Below, piece after piece: positions 37,699-46,743 of a stretch of DNA of 64,000 nt (its first letter is position 1; every line of letters begins with the position of its first letter). Under the pieces are notes generated by a model that worked only from the letters and a program-made list of their open reading frames with translations, did not search any database and was not told the DNA's origin. Position numbers and translations under genes: made by a program. The stretch is from Marinobacter bryozoorum (GTDB taxonomy: Bacteria > Pseudomonadota > Gammaproteobacteria > Pseudomonadales > Oleiphilaceae). The stretch is taken from the NCBI RefSeq assembly GCF_023156245.1, contig NZ_JAKZAH010000017.1:29574-93573 (forward strand), written 5' to 3'.

Positions 37699-38142
37699 TC
37701 ACAATACCCAGTGAATAATGTGTTCTTCCCAGTCTTCGTCCGGCACCTCATTCGCCGGTGTCGTCCGGTGGGCAACGGACACACCTGCCTCATGCACCGT
37801 ATCCGGGGATCCGGAGCGCAACGGGTGCCAGTCTGGCAGGGGCCGCCCTTCCGCCAGGGTGCGATAGGCACAGGTCATGGGCAACCAGTGGAACTCTCCG
37901 ATGTTATCCGGGGTCAGCACCGTACATTCCGGTACAATCTGCTGACGCTGCTCATAGTTCTTACAGCGACAGGTTGCCGTATCCATCTGCCGGCAAGCCA
38001 GGTCGGTGTAGTAAACTTCGCCACTATCGGCATCTTCCAGCTTTGTCAGACAGCATTTTCCACAACCGTCACAGAGCGACTCCCACTCTGACGCGGACAT
38101 CTCGCCGAGGCGCTTGCGCTGCCAGAAGGGGATGTCGGCCAT
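37699..38142 (-). CDS. ycgN: YcgN/UPF0260 family cysteine-cluster protein
   Basis: A 147-residue cytoplasmic protein with the YkgJ-like pattern CDGCGKCC followed by more cysteines (ACRQMDTATCRCKNY, MTCAY), a probable metal or iron-sulfur site. N-terminus PFWQRKRLGEMSASEWESLCDGCGKCC is typical of UPF0260/YcgN. Function not established in any organism I know of. Its ATG shares one base with the ycgL stop (TGATG); linkage to ycgL is conserved in enterics and pseudomonads. Confidence 0.93.
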   Translation of the reverse strand: MADIPFWQRKRLGEMSASEWESLCDGCGKCCLTKLEDADSGEVYYTDLACRQMDTATCRCKNYEQRQQIVPECTVLTPDNIGEFHWLPMTCAYRTLAEGRPLPDWHPLRSGSPDTVHEAGVSVAHRTTPANEVPDEDWEEHIIHWVL

Positions 38143-38435
38143 CAGGCACCAAAGCCCCTGAGCTTTTCCTTGAACGATACAATATAACTGTCGGCTTTTT
38201 CTGGAAGCTGGAGATAGTAATCTTTCTCTGAGATGGCCTCCAGCACTTCCTTTCCCGTGGTCCGGGCCAGCCGGCGTTCGGGGGTCAGGACCAGGTCGAG
38301 GGCGGGCACCGGAGTGCCGAACAGCTCCCGCAATGATTCGGGCAGGTCGTTCCAGTCGTGGCCACGGCGCAGGTAGATATAGGTCCCTTCCCGCTTACTA
38401 CTGCGGAATACGGATACAAAGGTCTTCTCAGTCAT
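38142..38435 (-). CDS. ycgL: YcgL domain-containing protein
   Basis: A 97-residue YcgL protein (VSVFRSSKREGTYIYLRRG; LDLVLTPERRLARTTGKEVL). The start is ATG 38435 (MTEKTFVSVF), 8 bp inside the 3' end of rnd; a longer open frame upstream overlaps rnd and is not coding. Small alpha/beta fold of unknown function, repeatedly found next to rnd and ycgN, suggesting a role linked to RNA processing (inference). Confidence 0.93.
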   Translation of the reverse strand: MTEKTFVSVFRSSKREGTYIYLRRGHDWNDLPESLRELFGTPVPALDLVLTPERRLARTTGKEVLEAISEKDYYLQLPEKADSYIVSFKEKLRGFGA

Positions 38436-39579
38436 TGCGGGGTTCCAGTAAAACTTTGATGTCATCCAGTACCGGCGCCAACACCTGGTGACGCCAGCCG
38501 GAGGCAAATACTTCCAGCACCTTGAGATCGCGCTGGCGGAGCAGGGATTCCAGCCGCTTCCGCGGCGCGAGCAGCTCCACGGGCACATCTGCCTGCTCGG
38601 CAGCACGGGCCATCAGCTTTTTAACCTTGCGGTACTGGTCCTGCTGCGGCCGGGTCAGGGGCCGCTCGATCAGTGGATCCGGGACCTCGCCGGCGGTTTG
38701 CGCCTCGCCAATAATGGCCAGCAACTGATCCCCGTAACGACGGATAACCACCGGGGGAACATCTTCCACCCCGGACATGGCACCAGCGGTGCCCGGCAGT
38801 CGATCCGCCAGGTTGATCAGGGCAGCATCGGACAACACCCGGTTACGGGGGCGGTCCCGACGGCGGCACTCTTCCTCCCGCCAGGCCACCAGGGCCTTGA
38901 GTACGCCCTGCTTTTCAGGTGCCAGGTGCCAGCCACCACGCAGTTTCAGGTACCAGTTACCCGGCTCCGAAAGGGCGAGCAAGTCATCGGCAAACCGGTC
39001 TGACTCTTCCGCCATGGCGCCAGGCATACCCCGTGCCTCGAGACGGGCCGCAACCCAATCGTGCAGTGGCAGCAGGAAGCGGACATCGTCCAGCGCATAT
39101 CGCAACTGTGCATCGCTGAGGGGGCGGGCGAGCCAGTCAGACCGGGTAACGGATTTGTCGAGGGTTTCCCCAAAAAGGCTCTCCACCAGCCGCGCGTAGC
39201 CTACCGAAAAGCCAGCCCCGGCCAGCGCCGCGCCTAACTGCAGGTCCAGTAGCCCCCGGGGTTCCAGCGACAGCCAGTGCCGGAACAGCTCCAGGTCTTC
39301 TCCCATTGCATAGAGCAACTTGGGCTTGCCAGGGTCTGCCAGCACCTCCCGGAAGCGGGAGGATTGCTCGACTACCGACGGTTCCGCCAGCCTCAAGGAA
39401 TCCCCGGCACCCAGTTGGACAAGCCCGGGAATGGGGAAGAAGGTAGAGACCCGCTCGAACTCTGTATCCAGGGCAAGCGGGTACTGCTGGTGTGCCTCCA
39501 GCCAGGCTTCAAGGTCGGTAACCGTCTCCAGCCACTGGGGCGTCTGTACCGCGGGTACCGGGGGTAAAGCCTGGTTCAT
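38428..39579 (-). CDS. rnd: ribonuclease D
   Basis: 3'-5' exoribonuclease that trims tRNA precursors and other stable RNAs. The 383 residues comprise an N-terminal DEDDy exonuclease domain (LALDTEFERV, about 37; YAMGEDLELF; YALDDVRFLLPL containing the Tyr/Asp motif) and one or two C-terminal HRDC domains (LKALVAWREEECRRRDRPRNRVL). It heads an overlapping rnd-ycgL-ycgN-membrane protein chain. Confidence 0.95.
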   Translation of the reverse strand: MNQALPPVPAVQTPQWLETVTDLEAWLEAHQQYPLALDTEFERVSTFFPIPGLVQLGAGDSLRLAEPSVVEQSSRFREVLADPGKPKLLYAMGEDLELFRHWLSLEPRGLLDLQLGAALAGAGFSVGYARLVESLFGETLDKSVTRSDWLARPLSDAQLRYALDDVRFLLPLHDWVAARLEARGMPGAMAEESDRFADDLLALSEPGNWYLKLRGGWHLAPEKQGVLKALVAWREEECRRRDRPRNRVLSDAALINLADRLPGTAGAMSGVEDVPPVVIRRYGDQLLAIIGEAQTAGEVPDPLIERPLTRPQQDQYRKVKKLMARAAEQADVPVELLAPRKRLESLLRQRDLKVLEVFASGWRHQVLAPVLDDIKVLLEPRND

Positions 39580-39603
39580 GAAATCTCCTGGGAAGCCTTT
39601 GAA

Positions 39604-40206
39604 TTAGTCTGACAGGGGCTTGCGACCCCGGAAGGCGTGGGTCAGGGTGAAACCGTCCACATAGCCCAGCTCGCCACCCACCGGGATACCATGGGCCAGC
39701 CGGGTTGTCAGCACGCCGGTGCCGTCGAGTCGATCGGCAATATAGTGTGCCGTAGCCTCGCCTTCTACCGTGGGGTTGGTCGCGAGGATCAGTTCCGTAA
39801 CTGACTCATCCCGCACACGTCGCAGCAACAGCTCAACACCGATATCCTCCGGGCCGATGCCGTCAATGGGTGACAGGTGACCCATCAGCACGAAATAACC
39901 GCCCCGGTAATCACCAGCCTGCTCGATGGCTAACAGATCGGAGGGGCTTTCTACCACGCAGAGCGTGCCGGTTCGACGCTCCGGTTTCTCACAGATGGGG
40001 CACACAGCCGTATCCGAGAAATTCTGGCAACTGTCACACCGACGCACACCCGTCATGGCAGAAGACAGGGCGCCGGCCAGCCTTTCACCGCCACTGCGCC
40101 CTTTTTCCAGCAGATGGAACGCCATACGCTGGGCCGTTTTCTGGCCAACGCCAGGTAAACACCTTAACGACTCAACCAGTTCATCCACCAGTGGACTGAA
40201 AGCCAT
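39604..40206 (-). CDS. recR: recombination protein RecR
   Basis: Subunit of RecFOR, which loads RecA on gapped DNA. The 200 residues are standard. Helix-hairpin-helix [18 protein letters not shown], zinc finger [16 protein letters not shown] and Toprim [15 protein letters not shown] are present. It follows ybaB and dnaX in the widely conserved dnaX-ybaB-recR order, with 86 bp before its start. Confidence 0.97.
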   Translation of the reverse strand: MAFSPLVDELVESLRCLPGVGQKTAQRMAFHLLEKGRSGGERLAGALSSAMTGVRRCDSCQNFSDTAVCPICEKPERRTGTLCVVESPSDLLAIEQAGDYRGGYFVLMGHLSPIDGIGPEDIGVELLLRRVRDESVTELILATNPTVEGEATAHYIADRLDGTGVLTTRLAHGIPVGGELGYVDGFTLTHAFRGRKPLSD

Positions 40207-40292
40207 CCGTACTCCTGCAACTACAGCTGTGAGCGGTCATCGACAACTTCGCCCGCAATCAGAGGCGCAGCCATCATCATGGTTAACGGCCG

Positions 40293-40616
40293 TCAGAAGG
40301 GCATCTTGAAGTTGGAGGGCAGCCCCATACCCGACATCATTCCGGACATGCGATCCTTCTGCTCCGCCTCGACCCGGCGAACGGCGTCGTTAATGGCCGC
40401 AGCAAGCAGGTCTTCCAGAACTTCCTTGTCTTCCGACATCAGGGAGTCATCAATGGATACCTTGCTCACATCATGGCGACCGTTCATCGTCACCTTGATC
40501 AGGCCGGCACCGGACTCACCGGTCACCTCAGCCTTGGCTGCCTCCTCCTGGGCCTTCTGCATTTCTTCCTGCATCTGCTGGGCCTTTTTCATCAGATCGC
40601 CCATGCCATTCATCAT
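40293..40616 (-). CDS. ybaB: YbaB/EbfC family nucleoid-associated protein
   Basis: A 107-residue dimeric DNA-binding protein. [21 protein letters not shown] coiled helix at the N-terminus and [19 protein letters not shown] are characteristic. Lies 29 bp after dnaX and upstream of recR. Start taken at 40616, where MMNGMGDL is typical. Confidence 0.96.
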   Translation of the reverse strand: MMNGMGDLMKKAQQMQEEMQKAQEEAAKAEVTGESGAGLIKVTMNGRHDVSKVSIDDSLMSEDKEVLEDLLAAAINDAVRRVEAEQKDRMSGMMSGMGLPSNFKMPF

Positions 40617-40645
40617 CGTGTCTACCTCTCGATTCGGTTGCGCCT

Positions 40646-42748
40646 TTAACCGGCTTTCAGCGGCCGGATACTTTCTTTGACGACCCGGCCCTCAAACCGT
40701 TCCACTATGGCCTGGACCAGCGGATCCTGTTCAATGGACTGCTCAGCCTGTTGCTGGCGGCGGGCCTTTTCCCGTGCCTCCCAGGCGATCGGCGTCTGGT
40801 CGCCGGCGTCACCGGGCGTCACCTCCAGGGTGACAGCCTCGCCAAATGCCTGCCGAAGGCCTTCCAGGATTCGCTGCTGGTGACGGTCGGTCAGCAGGCG
40901 GTAGTGCCCTTCGTCCAGGGTCAGTACAAAGCGCTCGCCATCCCGCTCACAGGACGCCTGGCTTGCCAGGTTGCCCGGCATGCCGACAATGCCCAGCTGC
41001 CGAAAGTCCCTGGACCAGACAAAACCCTCTGCACCCAGCAACTCACCGGGTTCATCCGGTACCGGCGACGACGCCTTATTACCAGGGTCCCGGGATTCTG
41101 TCTGGGGCTGGCTGTCGACTGCACCTTCCGGTAGCTCCGATACGCTCGCCCCTGGTACAACCGGTGCTGTCGCAGTGGGGCTTGCGCCCTCTTCTGTGGC
41201 AATGTTTCCAGGCCCGGTGTCCCAGGGGACATCGTCATCTGAGTCCCCCCCCGCCATCTGGTCCGCCATGGCCATCAGGCTGTCATCTTCCAGACTGGCT
41301 GCCGGTGCTGACGCAGAGGCCTGTGGCTGGGGGGGCGCCCCAGGTACCTCCACCGGCCCTGGGCCAATCGCTGGCGTTACAGACGGGGGCTCGTCATCGG
41401 TGGTTGCGCCGGCTACACCCGTTTCCGGGTCGTCAGCCTTGAGGTTGGGTTGCCCTGGGGGTGTTTCAAGAGCCGCAGGGGCGGGTTCCTCGCCGGAATC
41501 CCTTTCGCCTTCGCCATCCCCCGCGGCTGTGGTGCCTTCCCGTCCGGCGGTGCGATCCGGTGTGCCGGCGTTGACCTCAGAGGACTCAGGGCGTTCTGCA
41601 GAGGGCTGCCGGGGTTCTGCAGGCGCCTCACGACGCGCTACCGCCGGCGGATCGCGCTGATCTACGCCCGGGCGAAAGGCCAGCATCCGCAGGAGGGTCA
41701 TTTCAAATCCCATGCGGGCATCCGGGGTAATCTCCAGGTCTTTGCGCCCCACCAGGGCTGCCTGGTAAAAAAGTTGCGCGTCTTCTGCGCTTAACTGGCG
41801 AGCCAACTCCTGCACCCGGTGAGCATCACCCATGGCGTTATCGGCACTGCCGGGCACGACCTGCTCCATGGTAACCCGGTGGAACAGCGAAAGCAGGTCC
41901 GCCAGAATGGCGTTGAAGTCAGGCGCAAAATCCGAGATTCGGTCAATCTCTGCCAACAGCTCGGGGCCATTGCCGGTTACCAGGGCTTCTACCAGCTTCT
42001 CCACATCCCGTTGATCAATGGTGCCCAGCATGCTGCTGACATCACTGGCGGCAAGCTTCTGGTTTCCGAAAGCAATGGCCTGGTCCGTCAGGCTGAGGGC
42101 GTCGCGCATGCTGCCGTCCGCCGCCCGGGCCAGTTGCCACAAGGCCGGCTCTTCGAAAGGTATGGACTCTTCTCCCAGAATGTAGCGCAGATGGCCGACG
42201 ATATGCTCCGGCGTCATCCGCTTCAGGTTGAACTGCAAACAACGAGACAGCACCGTGACTGGCAGCTTCTGGGGATCGGTCGTGGCAAGCAGGAACTTGA
42301 CGTGTTCCGGCGGTTCTTCCAGTGTTTTAAGGAAAGCGTTGAAAGACTGGTTGGTAAGCATGTGTACCTCATCGATCAGGTACACCTTGAAACGGCCGCG
42401 GGTAGGCGAATACTGAACGTTGTCGGTCAGTTCGCGCATATCATCCACCCCCGTGCGGGAGGCAGCGTCGATTTCGATCAGGTCTACGAAGCGGCCATCG
42501 AGTATCTCCTGGCAGCTTGGGCATTCCCCACAGGGGTTCGCGGTCACGCCGGTTTCACAGTTCAGGCAGCGGGCCAGCAGGCGCCCGATGGTTGTCTTGC
42601 CTACACCCCGGGTACCGGTAAACAAGTAGGCGTGGTGAAGCCGGTTGTGCTCCAGGGCATGTACCAGTGCCTGCAGCACATGCTCCTGCCCCACCATGTC
42701 CTGGAATGTTCTGGGACGCCACTTCCGGGCGAGTACCTGATAACTCAT
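40646..42748 (-). CDS. dnaX: DNA polymerase III subunits gamma/tau
   Basis: Clamp-loader ATPase and replisome organiser. The 700 residues contain [21 protein letters not shown], Walker [16 protein letters not shown], the zinc module [10 protein letters not shown], Walker [10 protein letters not shown] and [19 protein letters not shown] long low-complexity Pro/Ala/Glu linker (about 375-545) separates the loader from the C-terminal tau domain (about 570-700). I see no A-rich slippery heptamer for a gamma frameshift. It lies downstream of the SRP RNA gene on the same strand. Confidence 0.96.
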   Translation of the reverse strand: MSYQVLARKWRPRTFQDMVGQEHVLQALVHALEHNRLHHAYLFTGTRGVGKTTIGRLLARCLNCETGVTANPCGECPSCQEILDGRFVDLIEIDAASRTGVDDMRELTDNVQYSPTRGRFKVYLIDEVHMLTNQSFNAFLKTLEEPPEHVKFLLATTDPQKLPVTVLSRCLQFNLKRMTPEHIVGHLRYILGEESIPFEEPALWQLARAADGSMRDALSLTDQAIAFGNQKLAASDVSSMLGTIDQRDVEKLVEALVTGNGPELLAEIDRISDFAPDFNAILADLLSLFHRVTMEQVVPGSADNAMGDAHRVQELARQLSAEDAQLFYQAALVGRKDLEITPDARMGFEMTLLRMLAFRPGVDQRDPPAVARREAPAEPRQPSAERPESSEVNAGTPDRTAGREGTTAAGDGEGERDSGEEPAPAALETPPGQPNLKADDPETGVAGATTDDEPPSVTPAIGPGPVEVPGAPPQPQASASAPAASLEDDSLMAMADQMAGGDSDDDVPWDTGPGNIATEEGASPTATAPVVPGASVSELPEGAVDSQPQTESRDPGNKASSPVPDEPGELLGAEGFVWSRDFRQLGIVGMPGNLASQASCERDGERFVLTLDEGHYRLLTDRHQQRILEGLRQAFGEAVTLEVTPGDAGDQTPIAWEAREKARRQQQAEQSIEQDPLVQAIVERFEGRVVKESIRPLKAG

Positions 42749-42919
42749 AGGGCCGTCACTGCACAGAGAAAAAAGTAGGGGAAAAGCTTATCACGGACCG
42801 GCATCCCGAAGAAGCAGGCAGCTGTTTCAAGCGGTAGCATCAGGACGTTAACCCGGCGTGATAAAGGCACGCTCCGGATCGGGACTTACAGGAAAGGAGG
42901 TAAACAGGAGAAGAAAACT

Positions 42920-43032
42920 GGGGGTGGCCCCACCAGCGACACCCCGGCACACGAGTCCACCGCTGCGGCTGCTCCCTTCCGGGCCTGACCGGGTTCACGG
43001 TTTATCGTTGCGGGGGCACCGGCAGGACCACC
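42920..43032 (-). ncRNA. ffs: signal recognition particle RNA (4.5S, small bacterial type)
   Basis: The minus strand reads as a 4.5S RNA: the apical Ffh-binding hairpin GGTCAGGCCCGGAAGGGAGC with the conserved GGTCAG, GGAAG and AGCAGCC elements, flanked by complementary arms (GGTGGTCCTGCC...; ...GGTGGGGCCACCCCC). Length is about 113 nt, as in E. coli (114). The 3' end is followed by AGTTTTCTTCTCC, a U-rich end. Functions with Ffh in co-translational membrane targeting. The position upstream of dnaX is as in Pseudomonas. Ends are good to a few bases. Confidence 0.95.
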
Positions 43033-43067
43033 ATAACGGCGGTCCGGATTACCCGAACGCGGCGCGC

Positions 43068-43096
43068 ATAGTAGCAACAGCCGGGGGTGGTATCAA
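43068..43096 (-). promoter_or_regulatory. ffs promoter
   Basis: TTGATA (43096-43091), 17-bp spacer, TACTAT (43073-43068) preceded by TGC as an extended -10, followed by a GC-rich discriminator (GCGCGCCG) typical of growth-rate-controlled stable RNA promoters. Start would be near 43061, giving a leader of about 28 nt removed in processing. Confidence 0.75.
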
Positions 43097-43133
43097 TGCC
43101 TGTTCTCTCTATGGCGCAAAAAAACGTGCCTGC

Positions 43134-43835
43134 TCAGCCCACTTGCAGAGGTACCGGCACCACGTCCTGCCGGAACCAGCAGGCAATACTATGCCTGGTG
43201 CGGGCTGCAGGCAGCACCTCATGGGGCACCTCTTCACTCATGAAAATAGCTACCCTGCCCGCATCCGGCAGCACCCTGCCACAGACCTCCACCGGGTTCT
43301 CCCGGTTGAAGACCTGCAACTCTCCCCCATCCTCAACGAGCCAGCCCTCATTGAGATACAGGACCATACTGACTACCCGTGAGGCGCGTCCACGGAAACT
43401 GTCCAGGTGGCGGCGGTAAAAATCACCCGGCTGATAACTGGCGTAGTGGGATTCAAATCGCTGCAGACCCAGGAACAACCTTTGATTGAGGCCGACCCGA
43501 ACCTGCTCCAGAAAGTCAAAGAACTGCTGCTGTGCAGGCGTCTGGCCGTTCAGCCAGGCGATCCGATCCCGGCGAACCGAGCGGTCCCGGGTAAAGTCGG
43601 TGCCACGGCCCACCCCGGCATGCTCCATGGATGCGGTTTTCTCAAGGATTTCCACTTCCTCTCTCAGCTGCGCCAGCAATGCCGGCCCCAGGCGATTACT
43701 GGCGTCCAGGTTGAGCCACCCCCATTCAGTCAGGTTGGTAGCGATGGCATCCAGCCAGGATTCATCGGCCTGGGGCAAGCCCGGTTCAGCGGCCACTGGG
43801 GCAGGATTCAGGACATTAGCAACGGCAGTGGTCAT
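43134..43835 (-). CDS. 2-oxoglutarate/Fe(II)-dependent dioxygenase (prolyl-hydroxylase-like)
   Basis: A 233-residue double-stranded beta-helix oxygenase. The iron triad is His143-x-Asp145 (RRHLDSF) and His205 (VPHEV), and Arg214 (TRHSIACWF) is placed to hold 2-oxoglutarate. Overall it resembles the EGLN/PHD-like bacterial hydroxylases (the Pseudomonas PPHD type hydroxylates EF-Tu), but the substrate here is unproven. Monocistronic; its stop lies 37 bp from the ffs -35 element. Confidence 0.88.
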   Translation of the reverse strand: MTTAVANVLNPAPVAAEPGLPQADESWLDAIATNLTEWGWLNLDASNRLGPALLAQLREEVEILEKTASMEHAGVGRGTDFTRDRSVRRDRIAWLNGQTPAQQQFFDFLEQVRVGLNQRLFLGLQRFESHYASYQPGDFYRRHLDSFRGRASRVVSMVLYLNEGWLVEDGGELQVFNRENPVEVCGRVLPDAGRVAIFMSEEVPHEVLPAARTRHSIACWFRQDVVPVPLQVG

Positions 43836-43956
43836 CAGTGGTTTTCCCGGCGGGTAAAAAACGGCATTCTAGACCTTTGTCGGGGCACGGGAAGCCCCCG
43901 GTCCCGATTTTTCATAGTCAGTTACCGTTATCCGGATGCGAATTGCAAGGAATTCC

Positions 43957-44865
43957 ATGGCCCACCTCGCAGACTCCCGTTTTGCACGACCTACCCGGAC
44001 CGGCGAGCTCGACACCATAGAGATCTGCCACCCCGGGTTTCAGGCGACTATCGCACTGCAGGGGGCACACCTTATCCGGTTTGCACCCTCCGGAGAGCAA
44101 AGCTGGCTCTGGCTGAGTCCCACGGCACGATTTGCACAGGGGCGAGCCATTCGGGGCGGCATTCCAGTTTGCTGGCCCTGGTTTGGTGATCCAGCCCGAA
44201 ACCCGGGTGCCGTGCGCTCGCTGTTCGAAGCCCATGACCTGCCCGCGCACGGTTTCGCGAGAACGGCACTATGGAGCCTGGCGGAGCTTCAGGAGTCCGA
44301 AAGCGGGGTCACGGTGTCGCTGACCCTCGCGCCCTCTGTGCAGCACCTTACCCTTTGGCGCGGCCGGGCAAGGACCAGGCTGACCTTCCGGTTCCGGCCT
44401 GACTCACTCTCGCTGGCACTGACGACCGACAATACCGGCGACAAACCGCTCGCGTTCACCCAGGCTCTGCACACTTACCTGCCAACAGACGACATAGCCC
44501 GGACCACACTGTCAGGCCTCGAAGGTGCCGCCTACCTGGAAACCCTGGAGAACTGGCAACCAAAACAACAGCAGGGCAAAGTAAACTTTGAAAGCGAGAC
44601 GGACCGCATCTACCAGGCGGCACCGGAGATCAACGTAGAGGCGGGTAACCGGGGCTTTCGCTTGACAGCCGGTGGTAGCGGTTCCACGGTGGTGTGGAAC
44701 CCGGGGCCAGAGAAAGCCCGCAGGCTTTCCGACTTCCCCGATGACGGCTGGACCGGGATGCTGTGTGTCGAAACGGCGAATGCCGTGGATGATTTCCGGG
44801 AGTTGGCACCCGGCCAGTCACACACCCTGACCATGACCCTGCGCACGATCAGTGCCGATCGCTGA
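43957..44865 (+). CDS. D-hexose-6-phosphate mutarotase
   Basis: Aldose-1-epimerase-fold enzyme of the YeaD type that interconverts alpha and beta anomers of hexose 6-phosphates. The 302 residues show QGAHLIRFAPSGEQSWLWLSP, IRGGIPVCWPWFG, HGFART (catalytic His) and the late Glu in the NPGPEKARRLSD region. ATG 43957 is chosen because AAGGA lies 5 bp upstream; a further ATG is at 43936. Divergent from the oxygenase gene. Confidence 0.9.
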   Translation: MAHLADSRFARPTRTGELDTIEICHPGFQATIALQGAHLIRFAPSGEQSWLWLSPTARFAQGRAIRGGIPVCWPWFGDPARNPGAVRSLFEAHDLPAHGFARTALWSLAELQESESGVTVSLTLAPSVQHLTLWRGRARTRLTFRFRPDSLSLALTTDNTGDKPLAFTQALHTYLPTDDIARTTLSGLEGAAYLETLENWQPKQQQGKVNFESETDRIYQAAPEINVEAGNRGFRLTAGGSGSTVVWNPGPEKARRLSDFPDDGWTGMLCVETANAVDDFRELAPGQSHTLTMTLRTISADR

Positions 44866-44915
44866 TGTCACCATACATCGCCTATACTCGGTTTAGACAG
44901 GACAAAGGATGACCC

Positions 44916-45731
44916 ATGAGTCTGGCAGAGTTTCTTAAGCGACGACTGGTTTCCCCGGAGCTGGACCAGGAGATCGACAGCATCGGCAAGCCCATCGGCT
45001 CCCTGGGTTATGATCCCTGGGGTTATAACAACGATACCCTGAAAATCGGCTATGCCATCACCCGTGAAATCTACGATAAGTACTTCCGGGTAGAAGTAGA
45101 CGGTATCGACAAGATACCTGCCGAGGGGCCGGTTTTGATTATTGCGAACCACAGCGGCCAACTGCCCATCGACGGACTTCTGATAGGCTTCGCGCTGGCG
45201 TCCCGGAAGAAAAGACCACGGCTCCCCCGAGCGATGATCGAGCGCTTTTTCCCCACCGTTCCCTATCTGGGCAACCTGCTAAACCAGTTTGGTGCGGTAC
45301 TCGGCGATCCCGTTAACTGCGCGCGCATGCTGGCGAACGACGAGGCTGTGATTGTCTTTCCCGAAGGTGTCAGGGGATCGGGCAAGCTCTACCGCGACCG
45401 TTATCAACTGAAACGGTTCGGCAACGGCTTCATGCACCTGGCCATGGAGCATGGCGCCACCGTAGTTCCGGTGGGCGTCGTCGGGTGCGAGGAAACCATA
45501 CCCACGCTGGCCAACATCAAACCCCTGGCGCGGATGCTGGGGCTGCCCTACTTCCCCCTGGCGGCACCCGTGGTGCTGCCAGCCAAGGTGCATATCTGTG
45601 TCGGTGACCCCATGGTTTTTGACAACGATGATATCCCGGAGGAGCAAGTGACGGCCCGGGTAGACCTGGTAAAGGCAGCAGTAGGCGAAATGATCAAGAA
45701 GGGACTCAACCAGCGCAAGAGGCTGTTCTGA
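44916..45731 (+). CDS. 1-acyl-glycerol-3-phosphate acyltransferase-like (PlsC family)
   Basis: A 271-residue acyltransferase with motif I NHSGQLPID (HX4D form), motif III VFPEGVRGSGK and PVGVVGCEE (motif IV). The N-terminal 75 residues are not the usual PlsC transmembrane start, so membrane association may be peripheral. It overlaps the following epimerase-like gene by one base (TGATG), and PrsK/PrsR follow, so it may modify an envelope lipid or polymer; the acceptor is unknown. Confidence 0.87.
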   Translation: MSLAEFLKRRLVSPELDQEIDSIGKPIGSLGYDPWGYNNDTLKIGYAITREIYDKYFRVEVDGIDKIPAEGPVLIIANHSGQLPIDGLLIGFALASRKKRPRLPRAMIERFFPTVPYLGNLLNQFGAVLGDPVNCARMLANDEAVIVFPEGVRGSGKLYRDRYQLKRFGNGFMHLAMEHGATVVPVGVVGCEETIPTLANIKPLARMLGLPYFPLAAPVVLPAKVHICVGDPMVFDNDDIPEEQVTARVDLVKAAVGEMIKKGLNQRKRLF

Positions 45732-46678
45732 TGGCAGCACCCAAACGACCCCAGATACTGGTGACCGGCGCCGCGGGCACCCTGGCCCAACAGGTCATCG
45801 GACAGCTACGGGAGAGCTGTGACCTGGTGGCGGTAGATTTCCGCGAACAGGTCTGGCTTGGCGACGACATTCCCAGCTACTGCATCGACTTCAACAAGCG
45901 GGTATTTGAAGATATCTTCCGCCGCTTTCACTTCGATGGCGTTATCCACCTGGGCCGCATCATGTCCAGCCAGGAGAACCGGCTGCGGCGTTACAATGCC
46001 AACGTCCTGGGCAGCCAGAAGCTGCTGGACCTCAGCCACAAGTACAACGTCAGCCGGGTGATCATCCTGTCCACCTACTATGTGTATGGCGCGGTCCCGT
46101 TCAACCCGGCCCTTATTAACGAAGAAGCGCCCCTGAAAGCCGCAGGCCTCACCATGGACCTGGTCGACTCGGTCGAACTCGAAAACCTGGCCAACATCTA
46201 CCTCTGGCGCTACCCCAACCTGAACATTACCGTGCTGCGCCCCTGCAACATCGTCGGCCCTGGTGTTCGTAACGCCATCAGCACCCTGCTCTCCGGAGAG
46301 CGGGCCCCGGTACTGGCAGGCTTCTCGCCGATGATGCAGTTCATTCATATTGACGACATGGCGGATGCCATCGTGGCTGCCTGGCAATACCGCCGCAAGG
46401 GTATCTACAACGTGGCCCCGGAAGACTGGGTGGCCTACCAGCGGGCGCTGGAATTGTGCGGTTGCAGCCGGGTGCCAATCCCCTCGATACCACCGGTCCT
46501 CCCCCGTACCCTGCTGCGACTGATCAACCTGAGGCGCTTTCCGCCGTATCTGATGGACTTTTTCAAGTACCCTGTCATTATCGACGGGCGGTCCTTTGCC
46601 CGGGACTTCGGGTTTCACCCCCGGCGGTCCCTGGATGATATATTTCACTATTATCGGGAGAACAAGCACCCGGTGTAG
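45731..46678 (+). CDS. NAD-dependent epimerase/dehydratase-like protein (SDR), catalytic Tyr/Lys apparently lost
   Basis: A 315-residue extended SDR: Rossmann glycine motif VTGAAGTLAQQ near residue 12, VAVDFRE acidic loop, STYYVYG (the serine/threonine strand) and C-terminal RPCNIVGPG. The catalytic YxxxK should follow about 25-30 residues after STYYVYG; the sequence there is LTMDLVDSVELENLAN, without Tyr or Lys. It may therefore be a non-catalytic NAD-binding protein. Overlaps the acyltransferase gene and precedes prsK by 65 bp. Confidence 0.85.
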   Translation: MAAPKRPQILVTGAAGTLAQQVIGQLRESCDLVAVDFREQVWLGDDIPSYCIDFNKRVFEDIFRRFHFDGVIHLGRIMSSQENRLRRYNANVLGSQKLLDLSHKYNVSRVIILSTYYVYGAVPFNPALINEEAPLKAAGLTMDLVDSVELENLANIYLWRYPNLNITVLRPCNIVGPGVRNAISTLLSGERAPVLAGFSPMMQFIHIDDMADAIVAAWQYRRKGIYNVAPEDWVAYQRALELCGCSRVPIPSIPPVLPRTLLRLINLRRFPPYLMDFFKYPVIIDGRSFARDFGFHPRRSLDDIFHYYRENKHPV

Positions 46679-46743
46679 GCCCGATGTTCCGGACGGGCGC
46701 TGAGAACCGCCGGATAAAGAACTGATCACAGGATGTGCAGTTG

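Noticed and set aside
38436..38606. Longer version of YcgL starting at 38606
   Set aside because: The extra 57 residues overlap rnd and match nothing; MTEKTFVSVF at 38435 is the family's start.
40646..42748. Programmed frameshift in dnaX producing gamma
   Set aside because: No A-AAA-AAG type slippery heptamer with a downstream stop was seen; only full-length tau is supported.
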